Source of the DNA: Owenia fusiformis
Lineage: Eukaryota > Annelida > Polychaeta > Sabellida > Oweniidae
Reading direction: 5' to 3'
NCBI GenBank assembly: GCA_903813345.2
Contig: CAIIXF020000008.1
Location: 32,388,867-32,452,866 of the forward strand
Length of the DNA stretch: 64,000 nt
In this document: one piece after another, positions 24,227 to 38,200 of the stretch
Layout: each line of letters begins with the position of its first letter
Position numbering within the stretch: the first letter of the stretch is position 1
The notes under the pieces: generated by a model
Told to the model about the DNA's origin: nothing
Database searches by the model: none
The model's input: only the letters and a program-made list of their open reading frames with translations
Program-made: the position numbers and the translations under genes

Positions 24227-26251
24227 GTTGCCGTCTTGTGTTGATATCCTCAAAAAGTATAAAAGAGTTCATCACTGATCATGTGATGTAATCTGATGCA
24301 TACAAGTCACTTTAACCCTCGTGTCAAATTGATAAATGTTTATTGGTAGTTTTTTTGTGCCTCCGTTATTTTGACTTTAAGCCACAGATATAAGAGACAT
24401 TTTGCATAAATATCAAATTTATTGGGCAAAATTTGATGCCAAAAATATCATATTCATAAAATCGATTGATAAATTCCTTGTTAAAAATCCTGTAGAAATG
24501 CAAAATTATCATTTTTAAGTCTATGGCTGTCTATGGCTGTCCCATCGTGCCCATTTGTAAGTTTATTATAAGGGTTGAAATAAGGGTTTAATGGACCTAA
24601 TGTCTTTACCGTTTAAAATATAACAAGAATAGTTCAACTGTAAGCTCTGTGAGCTCATCGGGGAACATTTCAAATAGCATATTGACGGGATGATTGCAGG
24701 ACTCATGGTTTTGACATTCAAGGGAACTGTTACTGTATGTTAAACCTTATTTTTAGACTAGCTCAAAATTAGAATAAAAAACATGATTTGTGTGTCTGCT
24801 TTTTGACAGGGATATAAGAATACTACCATTTTAGTGCCATTTTAAGACCTCGGCTTTATTTTTTATTAAATCAATGTAATATATTTAAAGGTTATAGTGA
24901 CTACGACACCAAGAGGGAATGTAAGGTGCCACGCGATGGTATTTACAGTGTTTTGTGATATTGTTTTATAAGAAATGTACATGAAATTGAAATTGAATAA
25001 AGTATGAAACTGGGTTCGCAAGCCAATTCAAGCAATGGTTACCAAGGATATAAAGGGTTCTAGTCACTTGTAGCAATAGTAAAGGGTAGCATAGGATGAC
25101 TCAGCTAACGTACAGGGGTTCTAGACACTTCTAGCAAATGACTAAGGGTGGAACAGGATACCTCAACTAACGTACGCAGGTTCTAGCCACTTCTAGGAAA
25201 TGGTCAAGGGTGGAGCAGGAAGCCTCTACTAACGTTCACGGGTTCTAGCCACTTCTAGCAAATGGTCAAGGGGGAGCAGGATGCCTCAACTAACGTTCAC
25301 GGGTTCTAGCCACTTCTAGCAAATGTGTCAAGGATGGAACAGGATGCCTCAATTAATGTTTACGGGTTCTAGCCACTTCTAGCAAATGGTCAAGGGTGGA
25401 ACAGGATGCCTCAACTAACGTTCACGGGTTCTAGCCACTTCTAGCAAATGGTCAAGGGGGAGCAGGATGCCTCAACTAACGTTCACGGGTTCTAGCCACT
25501 TCTAGCAAATGGTCAAGGGGGAGCAGGATGCCTCAACTAACGTTCACGGGTTCTAGCCACTTCTAGCAAATGTGTCAAGGATGGAACAGGATGCCTCAAT
25601 TATGTTTACGGGTTCTAGCCACTTCTAGCAAATGGTCAAGGGTGGAACAGGATGCCTCAACTAACGTTCACGGGTTCTAGCCACTTCTAGCAAATGTGTC
25701 AAGGATGGAACAGGATGCCTCAATTGATGTTTACGGGTTCTAGCCACTTCTAGCAAATGGATAAGGGTGGGACAGGATACCTCAACTAACGAACGCGGGT
25801 TCCAGCCTCTTCTAGCAAATGACCGGGGATGGTACAGGATGCCTCATCTAACATACAGGGGTTCTAGCACCGAATTGGGGGGGGGGGGTAGGAACTAGTG
25901 TCATACAGCACTACTACACACTGTCCAATCAGATAAGTCAAATGGGTGGGGGAATAAATGTGAGTCTCGCTAAACTCCATTAAGATAAACAAAACAAGTT
26001 TAAATTATCTAATCTAATAATCACATATATTTAGTACAATTGAGTTATATACGTTACATACACAAACGAGGTACACTCAGGCTAATCTAACACTTAAACC
26101 ACATAAAAACGGCTGTAACAGGTTGTAACTATCTGGGGTGAATATTGTTCATAATCTAATATTTTCAAGTTCTATGTCTGCAGACCCATTTAGTATATCA
26201 TATATTGTATTTTTTTAAATACCATCGCAGAACGTAATCAATTGTCAGCCA
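24227..26251. other. Spacer between gene B stop and gene A start
   Basis: The 2-kb spacer must hold gene A's promoter and gene B's 3' end. The palindrome TCATGTGA at 24279-24286, about 55 bp upstream of A's ATG, is an E-box-like site of unknown relevance. No convincing TATA box faces gene A. The rest is the 62-bp minisatellite (25055-25866) followed by a G-run at 25878-25888. No other gene was seen. Confidence 0.45.
25055..25866. repeat. About 62-bp minisatellite, roughly 13 units, between the two paralogues
   Basis: Units begin GGTTCTAGCCACTTCTAGCA and continue with AAATGGTCAAGG, ACAGGATGCCTCAA and CTAACGTTCACG. Successive starts are near 25055, 25117, 25179, 25241 and 25302. Central units are nearly identical and edge units are degenerate. 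A variant unit (GTGTCAAGGATGG, ATTAATGTTTAC) recurs between standard ones, indicating higher-order amplification. Confidence 0.9.
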
Positions 26252-29200
26252 TTAAATTATCTTAGTTGAGCATAGAGTGTGAATTTGTTCCGCATTAGCT
26301 GGACAGTTAAGTTGGAAGGGTTCTTCAATTCCTACATCTTTGCGGGCTGCTGCTATGGCATCCTTAATGGCAAACAGTACAGCAATACTCATGTGTAGAG
26401 GGGGCTCTCCAACTCCCTGGGAGGAGGATATATGAAATTATATTTTGACAAACCAATCTCATATTTATGAAATTTAAATTTTGACTTTTGAAAAAACAAT
26501 CTTGTAACCACTTGTAAGGAAATTAGCAAAACTATACCTTGGATCCGTAAAGTACTGCTTCATCACTATGACTTGTCAAAATCTGCATGTTGAACTTTGT
26601 GGGTATATCCCTGACACCAGGTATCTTGTAGGTTGCAGCATCTTTAGTAAGTAGTCTACCTTTTTCATCGTAGACAATTTGTTCCAACACAAAACATCCG
26701 TATCCCTAATAAGTATCGGTAAGAATAATACTATTACAATCCATCTGCTCAATATGACGAAAATATCTTTGCTTATGCGGAAACCATCTACATTCCATGT
26801 GAATGCCTCGCATTCCATACCTTACACCAATGTACTTCATGATACAGTTAGTAGACCATAATTCAATCAAAATTTAAATGTAGTATTCTATATTTAACAC
26901 TATTAAGGAAAGAAATGGGGAATGAGAAGTCTAAAAAGTTGATTATTGTATTACCATAATAAAAGCTCCTTCCATCTGGCCTATATCTATGGTTGGGTCC
27001 AAACTTCTACCAAAATCCATCACACCATCGACTTGAATAACCTGACAAAGCAATATAATAACACACGTAAGACAGTAATATTTGTAATATAATGTTAAAA
27101 CAGTAGAAACGGAGTAAACACAGTTAAGATTAATTTAGAGGTAATCCAAATAGGCCTGGGTGGATCAAGTCTTCATGATCAAATCTAAAGTCCTTCACAA
27201 AAGTGCTGCTCACTTTATGTGCTCCTGTTAGGCAATCGACTTCAACTTCAACAGCTACAGCCACATATACGTAGTATTTGTCGAAGTTTCCCTCGCGTGG
27301 TTTGTCCAAGTCCCAATTGTATTCCTTGGGATGACGGTAAAATCCTGTCGCTGAAAGGCTCGTGCAATCATTGTATGAAGCTAAAACCTGAAAAGTAAGC
27401 GATAACGATATGAATCTAGGCTACACTTGAATTCAGAAACTCCTGTATGACCTGTAAAGGGCTATAATATTTTTGGTGAAGAAGTCAAAGGTTAAAATTA
27501 TGATATTGATGTTTGATAACAATTTCCCATTTAAAGGTTTGGTCTTTGTGTCGTTTCCTGTACCTTATTTACACACAATCTTACCCAATCTTTCCACTGG
27601 CCCTTTGGACTGCTTGCCTTGTAAGGAGCAAGTCTCTGAATCAGCTTCTCGCAAGCATCCTGAAAATGTTTAATCCGTCCATATGTATAGAAAAATCAGA
27701 AATGCCTTAATTTACACTTAAGTGCTAGACAGAGAAAAACGAATCCAATAAGCTTGACACAAACCGTCACCTAACAGTGACTATCAACATTATTGAAAAG
27801 GTAATCTTCTTTGCAATTATTTACACCGATGCTGACATATTCAATTGCAGCTATACTCGCCAATTATATGTGTTGACATGAACGACATAGGGTCGTTATG
27901 TATATTTCATGTCAAATAATGTGTATGAAGAAACATGAATGTAAAAGTTCAGTTCAAGTTTAGCAAACGCATTACCTTAACTGCCATCCCAAATATATCT
28001 GAACCGGTGCTACCTGCAGTGAATGTTGCATTAGGAACGCAGTCAGTGCTTGTTTCCGTAATGTGAATGTTATCTTGTGGCACTTGCAGCACTTTACTTG
28101 CGACCTGCAACACAAAACACGCATTAAGTGCAGTTTGCAGTGAATATTATTTATTTATTTATTGGAATCACTTTTAAAACAGTGGCACAAATCAAAAATG
28201 TGGTGCATCATCATACATACATGCTTATACAATTACAATCTTATAATTGCATAAGAATAACACCAATCCTTAGTATAGGGAATATATATTGCTTTCAGAC
28301 ATTCCTTTAAAGGGTTCCGATATTCGATAAGCTTCCCGTATAAAAACAATATGGCGGCTCCAAGCGAGTCAACTGGATCAGTCCATTTTTAAGAAATAAG
28401 GGGAGTTTTGTAGAATCCAGTTTATTGAAATTGTCTTGGAGATAAAGTAATCCGTTTGTAAACATTGTTATGTAATATTATATATACGAGGGTTGTCCCA
28501 GAAGTAATGCACTATATGCTCTAACTTTATCAATAATTGACATTTTTCCATGAAATTTTCAGTGAATATTCCTTAGAGACAGTTTGATTATTCTACAAAT
28601 TTTCATTTTAACTGATAATACTATGTTGATGTTATAATAAAATTAAGCTGGTGAGTTTGGGTAGGGTGGGGCAGGTTATGTTCACTTCAAAAGGAATAAA
28701 AATTGAAAATATGAAATAATTAATCAACACATACCATTCTGTGTAGCTATAAGAAGATAAAAATAAAAATACATTTCAAGATACTAAAAACTAGGAGCAC
28801 ATCCTAGATTTAATGCATGTACACGTATATTGCACGTCCCATTTCACTTTTTCTCAAAATATTGGCCTTTGAATGTTATGTACTTTTGATGCCTGTCATG
28901 TCAAACACTCTTAACAATTTCTAAAATCGTGACTTGTGGAGTTTTTTGCCTCCCATGTTTGGAGTTGTCATCCAGGGTCCAGTCATCACTTTTAAATCTC
29001 TTCTGCCACCCCATAATTGTAGTTCTATCTGGGGTATACTTCTTTTATACTTTCATCGTGGTAGCATAAGGTTTTGTGGCTGTGAGTCCAAGTGAAGAAT
29101 GAAATTTGGCTACCAAACGCAAGGCCTTCTATTATCAGGTGAGAATTGCAGCCATTTTTGCGATTTCTTGACTGTGACTGAATTTGAATTTGTGACTATT

Positions 29201-32200
29201 GAACTGTGGTATGATGACATCACGGTGCTAAATGTCATAAATTGTACTTGGTGAACACCATGCTGAATAAATTTTACAATTTACCAAACATTTTGATCAT
29301 TTAAAAGAAAGAAATATTAATAAAATAACTCTTTGGAGTGTTTCATGATTAAAAAAATTGGTACCTACCCCTCCCACCCCTACCCCCATGTCGCTATAGC
29401 AACCATTTAAAGACTTACTATTAATGTATGATGCTGAAACTGATGCTGATGTATGACAGATAAAACTTCATTTTTATACCCAGAATTTCAGCTGAATTAA
29501 AGAATATTAAAGAAAGTTAGAGCATATAGTGCATTGCTTCCAGGACGACCCTCGTATGTTACGTAATATTATTCATATATTTCAATACATTTAATAAAAA
29601 CAGTTGCTTTGTTTGTTTTGTGCAACAAAGCTTTGGAAAACACATGCGTGTGATAAACATAAATTCATATTATCTAACTGTAAGATAATATAGTAATAAC
29701 AACACAATTAAGGTGAATGTACCTGTATTAGCTTCGTATGAAGCCCTTGGCCCATTTCTATACCACCATGGCTTACCCATACAGAGCCGTCAGTGTAGAT
29801 GTTCACAAGGGCGGCTCCCTAAATGAGAATACTCAAAAGTGATCATGGGTGATTCTTATTTGTTCTTAACCCAAAAGTCGAGAAGTAATATAATGCTATG
29901 CCTTTATGCCCATGTTTTACAGACCATAATTTACAAACTATGTTTGCGGATCAGATACGTGGGGAATTTAAAATTGAAAAAGTTCGTTTCTTTTTGCTCT
30001 ACTTTTTTAGATTTATTTATGGAACTTTCAGCATATGTAAAAAATACGTATTCTTGGAAACAAGTAAAAGTAAATGAACAAGTATGATAGGATGAATTCG
30101 TCAAACAATTGTAAAATACCTGCCACCATACACGGTTTGGTGTACCAACATCTCTGGTAACAGGAGTTATATATAAGCCTCGCTTGTTCCACTTGGATTT
30201 CCTACAAGATAAAAGATCATCGCTTAAAATGGTCTTCAAGAAAAAGAAAGGGTTCACATTGTCTTTTGCAAACTAGACTAGATTCTGATTGGCTACTGAT
30301 GTCAGAAGTTTTAAAGGTTAAATATTGCATCACCACACAAATATCCTAATGAAGCATTAGGGTCATTTAAAGATGATTTAAAGATAACATATATAAAACT
30401 CACCGATTGTAATCTTCAACTATTTTCCTTTTCTTCATATACTTGCTACTTTCTAAACATCTCAGCCAACACGTATGCATGGTATGTACGTCGGGTAGTT
30501 CACGTCCAAGAGGTGTCTTGTCTCCAATCTTAAGCATGTTCACCTCGTGTACCTGATGGAACATTATATAATACATCCGCTATGCAATGTAATAGGCAAC
30601 ATCAACAATCGAACTAAAGAGACTAGACTCCGCCATAAAACCATAAACATTTTACACCTCTTGCCTACATTCTAAAATACTTTAAAATCTATCTCTTGTC
30701 TCCATTAAATCTAAACTTACTTGTTCAATGGGCAAGTCAAGCCTAAATGCGACATCATTAACCAGTGCTTGTGTGAAAACCAGTGGCGGTATGGTAAGGG
30801 CACCTCGCATCGGTATTCCCATATTTGTGTTTGTTTCACATATGTAGCCCGTGACCTTCACATTGCCAAATGCATAGCCTTGGTCACAAACCAGAAACAG
30901 CAAATGGAAACCCATGCACTGCAGTTATAACAACCAATGTAAGATATACACTCTACTATACCTAGCCCCTAGAAATGCATAAGATACTCTGTTTGTCTAA
31001 TTGTATTGTTTAGTATATTTTTGCAAGTACCTTATTAACATCTATCAGTCTTCCGATAAACCATTCATAAGGAACATACAAGTTAAAACAAATAACATAA
31101 TCATTACTGTTAATTCAAATGGGTTGCTCATGATCACTAAATGCAATGTATAGTAGAGTGATATACACGTAAATTATATTTCAAGGATAGATACTGTATG
31201 TGATAGGGAGGATTACACAAACTAAAAAAGGTGGCGGTCAATCTACCACAGGGTGTGTACCAAATTAAGCGTGAGAGTTGAACGTGCAGGGTGAGGTACA
31301 ACACGAGGGTAATGAAATTTGAGCAAACTTATGTTTCCATCCAAAAAGAAAGATCTGGTCTAGTTTCTAGATATTTGGATATGTAATGTCTTTAATAATA
31401 CCCTAGATGGTAAACCTGAAAGCGAATCAAACTCAGAATGTAGCATACGACACTAGCCAACAGCCTGTTGCAATTCCGCCTATTTGTGATACACGTATGG
31501 ACATCTATTTAATGAGATAAATTATAAAAAAACGTTCAAGAGAAACAGACGACAAGAATGCGAAAGACAAATACAGTCACCGGTGGTGTCCCACATGGTT
31601 CGATCCTTGGACCCATTCTGTTACTTATTTACATAAATTACGTTGTTACACTACATTCTTTATTGGGTTAACGTTACTGATAAACCGTGTGAATCCTGAA
31701 TTGGAAAAGTCTTGGTGGATGGATATGTGCATATAATCACATAATAAAGAAAATCAAATGTCATGATCTCACATCTAAAACAGTTAAAGGCATTGGAAAT
31801 AAAAATGATTAACTGACTCGCATAGTTTGAAAGTGCCTAGAAATCACCAAATAGCATCTTAAAACTGTAAAATTTTCTAGAGGAAGCGGATCATCTCTTA
31901 TTTGTATTTATTGTCTACACGTCAAAAGTGTCAATTTGAGAGAGGGACATTATATTGTGTATGTATAATCACTTTCGAAAACTAAACTTCTAAAAGTTCT
32001 ATATCTTATCTTCTTGATATTTACCATTATATGACAAGATCAACAGTAAGTAAACTCACCCATATAGGTTGTTAGTTTCTTGCAAACTAAAACATGATAA
32101 ATTGATGAAATAAAACTACTATGCAAACGTTCATCCCGAAAAAGACCAAAGTTGCACTTACGTGTTCATTGAATCTTGAAAAGAAGCCTGAATCAGCATA

Positions 32201-35200
32201 CAACTTGACTTCATGAGCCAATATTTTTCCTTCTTTGTTACATCCAACCTGTAAGAGCACTATATTAACTTTTTTCCATTTCGTTCTATTTGTAGGCATA
32301 TATGACAACACGTTTAAAAAACACGAACAATTCAAGAAGGTTCTAAACCACAATAATCTAAAGAAAATGCATAAAAAGGGAACGTAATTAAAGTGAGTCC
32401 GAAATGATTTACTTATCTACCTATGCTAATATCCCAATTTAAGATATTTCGTGTTTGAGATTTAAAGGTACTCCTTTCAAGACTATTAACAACATTTAAT
32501 TGCTAGTGAACGGAAACACATTTCAAAAAAGAGTGTACGTGCTGCACAACATCGGAAGCATTGATCATCTAGAACTTACTATGATATATTTCTAAATGGT
32601 TGTAAGTCGCCATTGTCTGTAAATGTTTATGAAATCAATTTATCTTTAATTGATGAACACCTTATACTTAGCATGAAACTTTGTCCTCTTTCCTGTCTTT
32701 ATCATGTCTGTTTCACGATCAAGAATCAGTCTTGTTGGTCTGTTGAACCTTTAAAGATATCAAATTCCATGCCGAGTTTCGTAAATAAAATATATCATGG
32801 ATTGTGAATTCTGTAACATATATTCAAAAATAAAAGCTATAGTTGAAATAAAATCACCTTTTTGATGTCTGTTAATTGAAAGGTGGTTTTGGATTGAGAT
32901 GTTAATATCCGGCAAGGAGAGATTTGTAATTTTGGATCATTTTTTTCTGCTAAGATAGTCACAAATAAATTAATTGATTACTTCGTTGCTGCCAATGCAG
33001 CAACTGTTGAGACATGCTCAGCACAAGATTCTTTTCCTCCAAATCCACCACCAATTCTCTTCACATGACATCTGACTCGATTCTTAGGGATTCCAAGCAT
33101 TTGGCTGATACTTGTCTGGAACAAAGAAGTACAGGTTAGGAAATGTCAAGGCACGTGTATGATTATTACCTCTAGATCCCAAACGATCTGTATAAAAATG
33201 TCCAAGTGCAAACCTGTGCAGCATTGAGGCATTGTTTTGATGTTATGATATCTATCTCCCCTGCCTCTCCGATTAGTACAGCAATACAAGATTGGGGCTC
33301 CATGTAAAAATGCTCTTGTGATCCCATAGTCATCTCGCCTACAATAATGGTAAAATATCTCTTCAAACCTTAAGGAGGGCGTAGATAATACTCTGGTCAT
33401 ATATAATATCCAATAACACATATTTGTAACTATGTTTTGCTGGGCTATACAGTATGCTGCAATTTTGCATTGCATGGTGCTCTCTGAATTCATATATATT
33501 ATCAATGGACACGTGTCATAATAAAATACAACGACATATTTCAATTCAAAGTTACCTTCAAACACCAAATCAGCTTCTTTGAATCCAGTCTCTACGTCTC
33601 CTACATCTAAAACCTTTGGATTTGGAAGGTAGTGTTTCTCCTTAATAGCAGACTAAAGTACGAATAAGATTGTATCTCATACTAGAGTGGGTTTGGGGTA
33701 GATATCACCCAGGAATATATATCGTATCTGAGGAGCGGGCAGGATATATTGTATATGTCCCGCTCCAGGCCAAATGCGGGCAGATATAATATATCCATCC
33801 CGCTCCCGGGAATTTTTCAAAAGTTTAAAAAAGTTTAAATATCAAAAGTTTTAATTTTTTAATTTTAAAATTTAATTTTTTTAAGTTTAAATGTTACAAT
33901 TTCATTGTATTGAACAAAAAGAATATTACGAAAATGTTAAATATCTTGTCATTTGAAAAAGGTGGAAAAGGTTATATCTACCCTAAACCCACTCAAGTAT
34001 GAGAAACACCAGTTATGCACGGTCGGTTTGGATACATGGCATATCCCTCGGGATATTCCCTGTATCCAAAACCTCCCAGTGCATAACCCCTATTTATATG
34101 ACAGAGCACAATCATTAATTTGGATTTCCATATATTCTTGGACAAGAACAATTGATGTTTACGTCCACATGTCATTGTCACCCCGGAATAGCCTGACAAC
34201 GGTAAAGTCAGATACCATTGTCACAAATGGTGGACATAACCCTTGGCCAATATAATATATCTAACCTCGGGACCTAGGGCAGATATATTATATTGGCCTC
34301 GGGATAATCCCAATATCCTGAACAAATTATGGATAGTCTATGTATATCTACTATCAGATGTACCTCTAAATCGAGGACAGCTGGAAGGTCCTCATATTCT
34401 ACATGAACATGTTGCCTGGCTGCAATGGCTTGTTCCAGAGTCTCTGCTACAATGGCCCCAATGGTATGTCCATGATACAATACCTTGAAGACGTGGAAGA
34501 TAAATAGTAAATACAGTGAAAGTAGAAAACTGTATAATGTCTGTAGAATTTATTGACATTTCATATGTCTTGCCATTACAGTTTACCATAAAGTTGACTT
34601 TTTAATATGTCCTAAAACATGAATGTTAGAGAAGTCTTGGATATTGACATTCATCAACCAGCATTTAATACAACGCATTTTCTTCTAAAATACCTTTTCA
34701 TTAGCGAATATACCCTCTGTTGTTATGCTACCGTCTACTGGGTTAGGTATGTCCTTGTAACTAAGAAAGCCTTTAACACCAGGCATGTTTTCTGCCTTAG
34801 ATGCATCAATACTGAGTATCTTTGCATGTGCTCTGTTTCCAGTAACCAGAGCAATGTGAAGTTCATCTGTATCAATTATAAATATACACTTAGTACCAGG
34901 ATATCGGTTGAGACATAAATAATGCTAGTATCAAATACTCTACATATTGCTATGAACTAATATCATGAAATATGATAGAGAAAGATGTTGTTCAAAGGGG
35001 TCCTTGCTAGTTTTTATGTGAGGAAGTATTGCTTGCGATTTTATATTTGTCTCTGTAAACTATAATTTATCTTACTGCTGTATGTAGGTATGTCGTCACA
35101 GAACACAGCTTCACCAGTGGCATGCTCGAGGGCAGATTTATGCACTACTGGTTGGCCAACATAATCAATGCCATTTTGGTCTATGGGTGAAATCTCAAAT

Positions 35201-35262
35201 ATCTGGCTTCCACTACTAAGTGGTTTATGTCTAACACTTGCCAAATCATGAATGACTTCACT
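26252..35262 (-). CDS. Gene B exons 16-33: molybdenum-cofactor domain, glutamate retained
   Basis: Landmarks: [31 protein letters not shown], a Gln in SKQCL (bovine Gln767), GGGFGGKES with the glutamate equivalent to bovine Glu802, [16 protein letters not shown] in place of [51 protein letters not shown] and GVGEPPL with the catalytic glutamate. The residues matching bovine Phe914 and Phe1009-Thr1010 read Ala and Thr-Pro. B therefore resembles XDH more than A at the Glu802 position but is equally divergent elsewhere in the pocket. Confidence 0.9.
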
Positions 35263-38200
35263 CTGAAAGCAGCAATTACGTGCACCTGAGTGGTATGATG
35301 AAAAGGTTGTACAAAATGATGTAAACTTTAGCAGTCTAGAGCTATATGGTAGAGCACTGACCACGTTGGACTTGGCGCTAATATAGTAACCATGAGATCG
35401 TGAGTTGGACACGATTTCAGCAGCTCCTTACGTTTATTCATTTAGTGTAAGGCTTGGAACAATAGCTAAATGATGTACCTCTTTACCATGAAGGCTTGAC
35501 TGAACATTAATGTTAAACTTGAAGAAAATGCTGGCGGTTAGCGAATGATATGATGTAAACTTTAGTGGTCGAGAGATATATAGTAGAGCACTGGCCACGT
35601 TGGGCTAGGCGCTTATGTAGTAAGCATGAGATCGTGAGTTGGACACGCGTTCAACTCCTTACGTTTATTCATTTAGTGTAAGGCTTGGAACAATAGCTTA
35701 ATTATGTACCTCTTTACCATGAAGGCTTGATTGAACATTAATGTAAAACTTGAGGAAAATGCTTGCGGTCAGCGATCTCTTGTAGTTGGTGCTCCCACCA
35801 ACAGAGGGCAGTGAAACAGTAAGCTCATCTCCTAAGAGGCCAGAAACAAAGGATACAATACCATCTGTCCATTCTCTAAATAGACAAATCATCGGATATT
35901 ATCACGGGGTACCATCGAATATTTTTGGCAACGTACCGGAGAACGACATTTTACTAAGAAATGGCAATAATTTAGCACAATATATTTTTTAACTAGAGTT
36001 CTACTTTGATTTTGACAAAAGTAAGTATTCCATGCAATGGCTATTTCATTCATGAGTTTGTAGGAATTCTGTTGGAACCCACTTCTGATCAAGTACGAAG
36101 TTATTGAAATCGGCGCAGTCGGACTTTACTCCGAAAGATGTTTTTTTGATAATAACTTTTTACAACATTTAAATATAGACTTTTAGCGAGATCAATAGTG
36201 CAAGAAAACAGGCAAATAGTTCGTTCATGGAACGAAGCATGAAACTTTCCACATATCATCAGAATACCTTTCCCTTTGATTTAAGAGCCAGAGCCATTTT
36301 TGTGGTCCACTAGAATGATCAAAAAATAATAAGTACCCCCTCCCACCAAATCCCGTGGGGGTGGGGAGATATAGGAATATTTTTTTCATAAAAAAATTTC
36401 ATTGAATATGGTCATACCACAGTTTTAGTGTGCTTTTTTCATGGTAAAGAAATTTTGCAAACATAACAAGATAATTTATCATCGATTTTCATCATTGTTA
36501 AAGACTAATCCTGGGCGACGCCCACTTTTCATATCTTGAACATTTAGGTTATTAAATCTCTATCATGGGTTGAATAAATGAATGTAATTCAGCTTTCTGG
36601 ATAAGACCAGATACTCTTTTGATGTTAGGTGCTATAATTAATCTTAGAATTTGACTTCTTAAAGGCTCATAACATATCACACCCCTGTTTAGAAGAAAGA
36701 AGAAAGCGAGCAACAAATGTCCCAGATCTACAACATGTATCCACTATTCTATGTACATGTATGTCGAGTCTCTATATTCTCCTGAAGAAAACCTATGCTA
36801 CAGATACAACTGTCCAGAATCTAGATGATGACGTGCTTAAACAGTTTGATGAATGGTGTGCTGACCAAGTGCCTAAACAGTTTTATGAATGGTGTGCTGA
36901 CCAACAGAATGTACCAGTCTTCAGACTTTGGTTTCTGATTATTTAAATTGAAATACTGTGCCTAGACTATGTGAGGGCTATAGGACAGGAGAATTTTCCT
37001 CTTTATTTCCAGATGGGTTCTCTTTGATTTTCATAGTTGTTAAAGACTAGTCATGGGCGACACCCACTTTTCATATGCTGAACATTTAGGCTATTAAACC
37101 TCTTTTATGGGTTTTCACCAGAACCAGAAGGGCCGCCACAGTCACAGCCTGCAGTCTCTAAATTCTCAAGAGAGCCTATACTACATATACAGCTGTCCAG
37201 AATCTAGCAGATGAAGTGATAAAGAGTTTGATGAATGGTGTGCTGACCAACAGAATGTACCAGTCTTTAAGTTTTGGTTTCCGATTATTTGAATCGAAAT
37301 ACTGTGCCTTAACTAAGTGTGTGCTATCAGAGAGGGCAATTTCCCTCTTTATCTCTAGTCAATTAGCAAGCGTATCACCTGGTTTTTCGTTTTTTGACCT
37401 TGTCAATATGCTTGATGAGTACCAGTTCACATTAGGAATATGCTACAACTATAACAAATACATCCAGAAGTCTACGAAGCCTTCACAAAAGGCCACTTCA
37501 CTGTTACCAAGATGGAGCTTTTCAGCCATTGCTAGTGCTACTGACCAGGTTCACAAGCAGAATAACAGTCTAGATAAATCAAATGGTGGAGCAGTGTGGC
37601 TCTTTGACAACCAGACAACTCTATTGGATGGTTGGGGGCCCTGAATTTGTCAGACTGATCATGAATTTGAGAACAATATAAATAATGATCAAGATGAAGA
37701 CCTATCTAATCATGAACAAAGTATAAGCATACAACAAAGATTCAAAGATAATGTGAAACTATTATCAGAAACCATAGAATAGATGGGAATACCTTTCTGG
37801 AGACTTCAAATGACTTGTTCTCATTAGACAACAAAGATATTGTATCCTCAATGTTAGTCCAGAAGAAGTGAGTAGTTCCCATAATACTATCATATTCTTT
37901 CGTACTCATGAACATAATTTATTTAAATCACGCCCATCAGTATACGATGTAAAATCAAATTGCAGGACATGATTACGTGCGCAATCATGAGCATGAGGTC
38001 TCTCAGGGCAGCACATGCGCAAAGTAAAATGTGAAATTGTGGAGATGGTGTTTATTTCAGTTTAACATCAGGTCAACATCATCATTTCTAAATGAAGGTA
38101 ACACTATTTAAGTTAATCGATCCAAACTTGTAGAGAATAATCATAAAACAACATTCTGCTTGTGAACCTGAGTCATCTTTGGGAAATGGAGCAAAGTGGC

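Noticed and set aside
24188-24275. Longer N-terminal start for gene A using the frame that begins MMNSFILFEDIN
   Set aside because: That frame differs from the coding frame of exon 1. The ATG at 24226 gives the family N-terminus VCYINGQK and a consistent splice phase.
25055-25866. CRISPR-like array of regularly spaced repeats
   Set aside because: The whole 62-bp unit is conserved with no unique spacers, and the genome is eukaryotic. It is a minisatellite.
36761-37644. Two open frames as candidate host genes
   Set aside because: They are duplicated, frameshifted fragments of a transposase-like gene between transposon ends, with stops in between.
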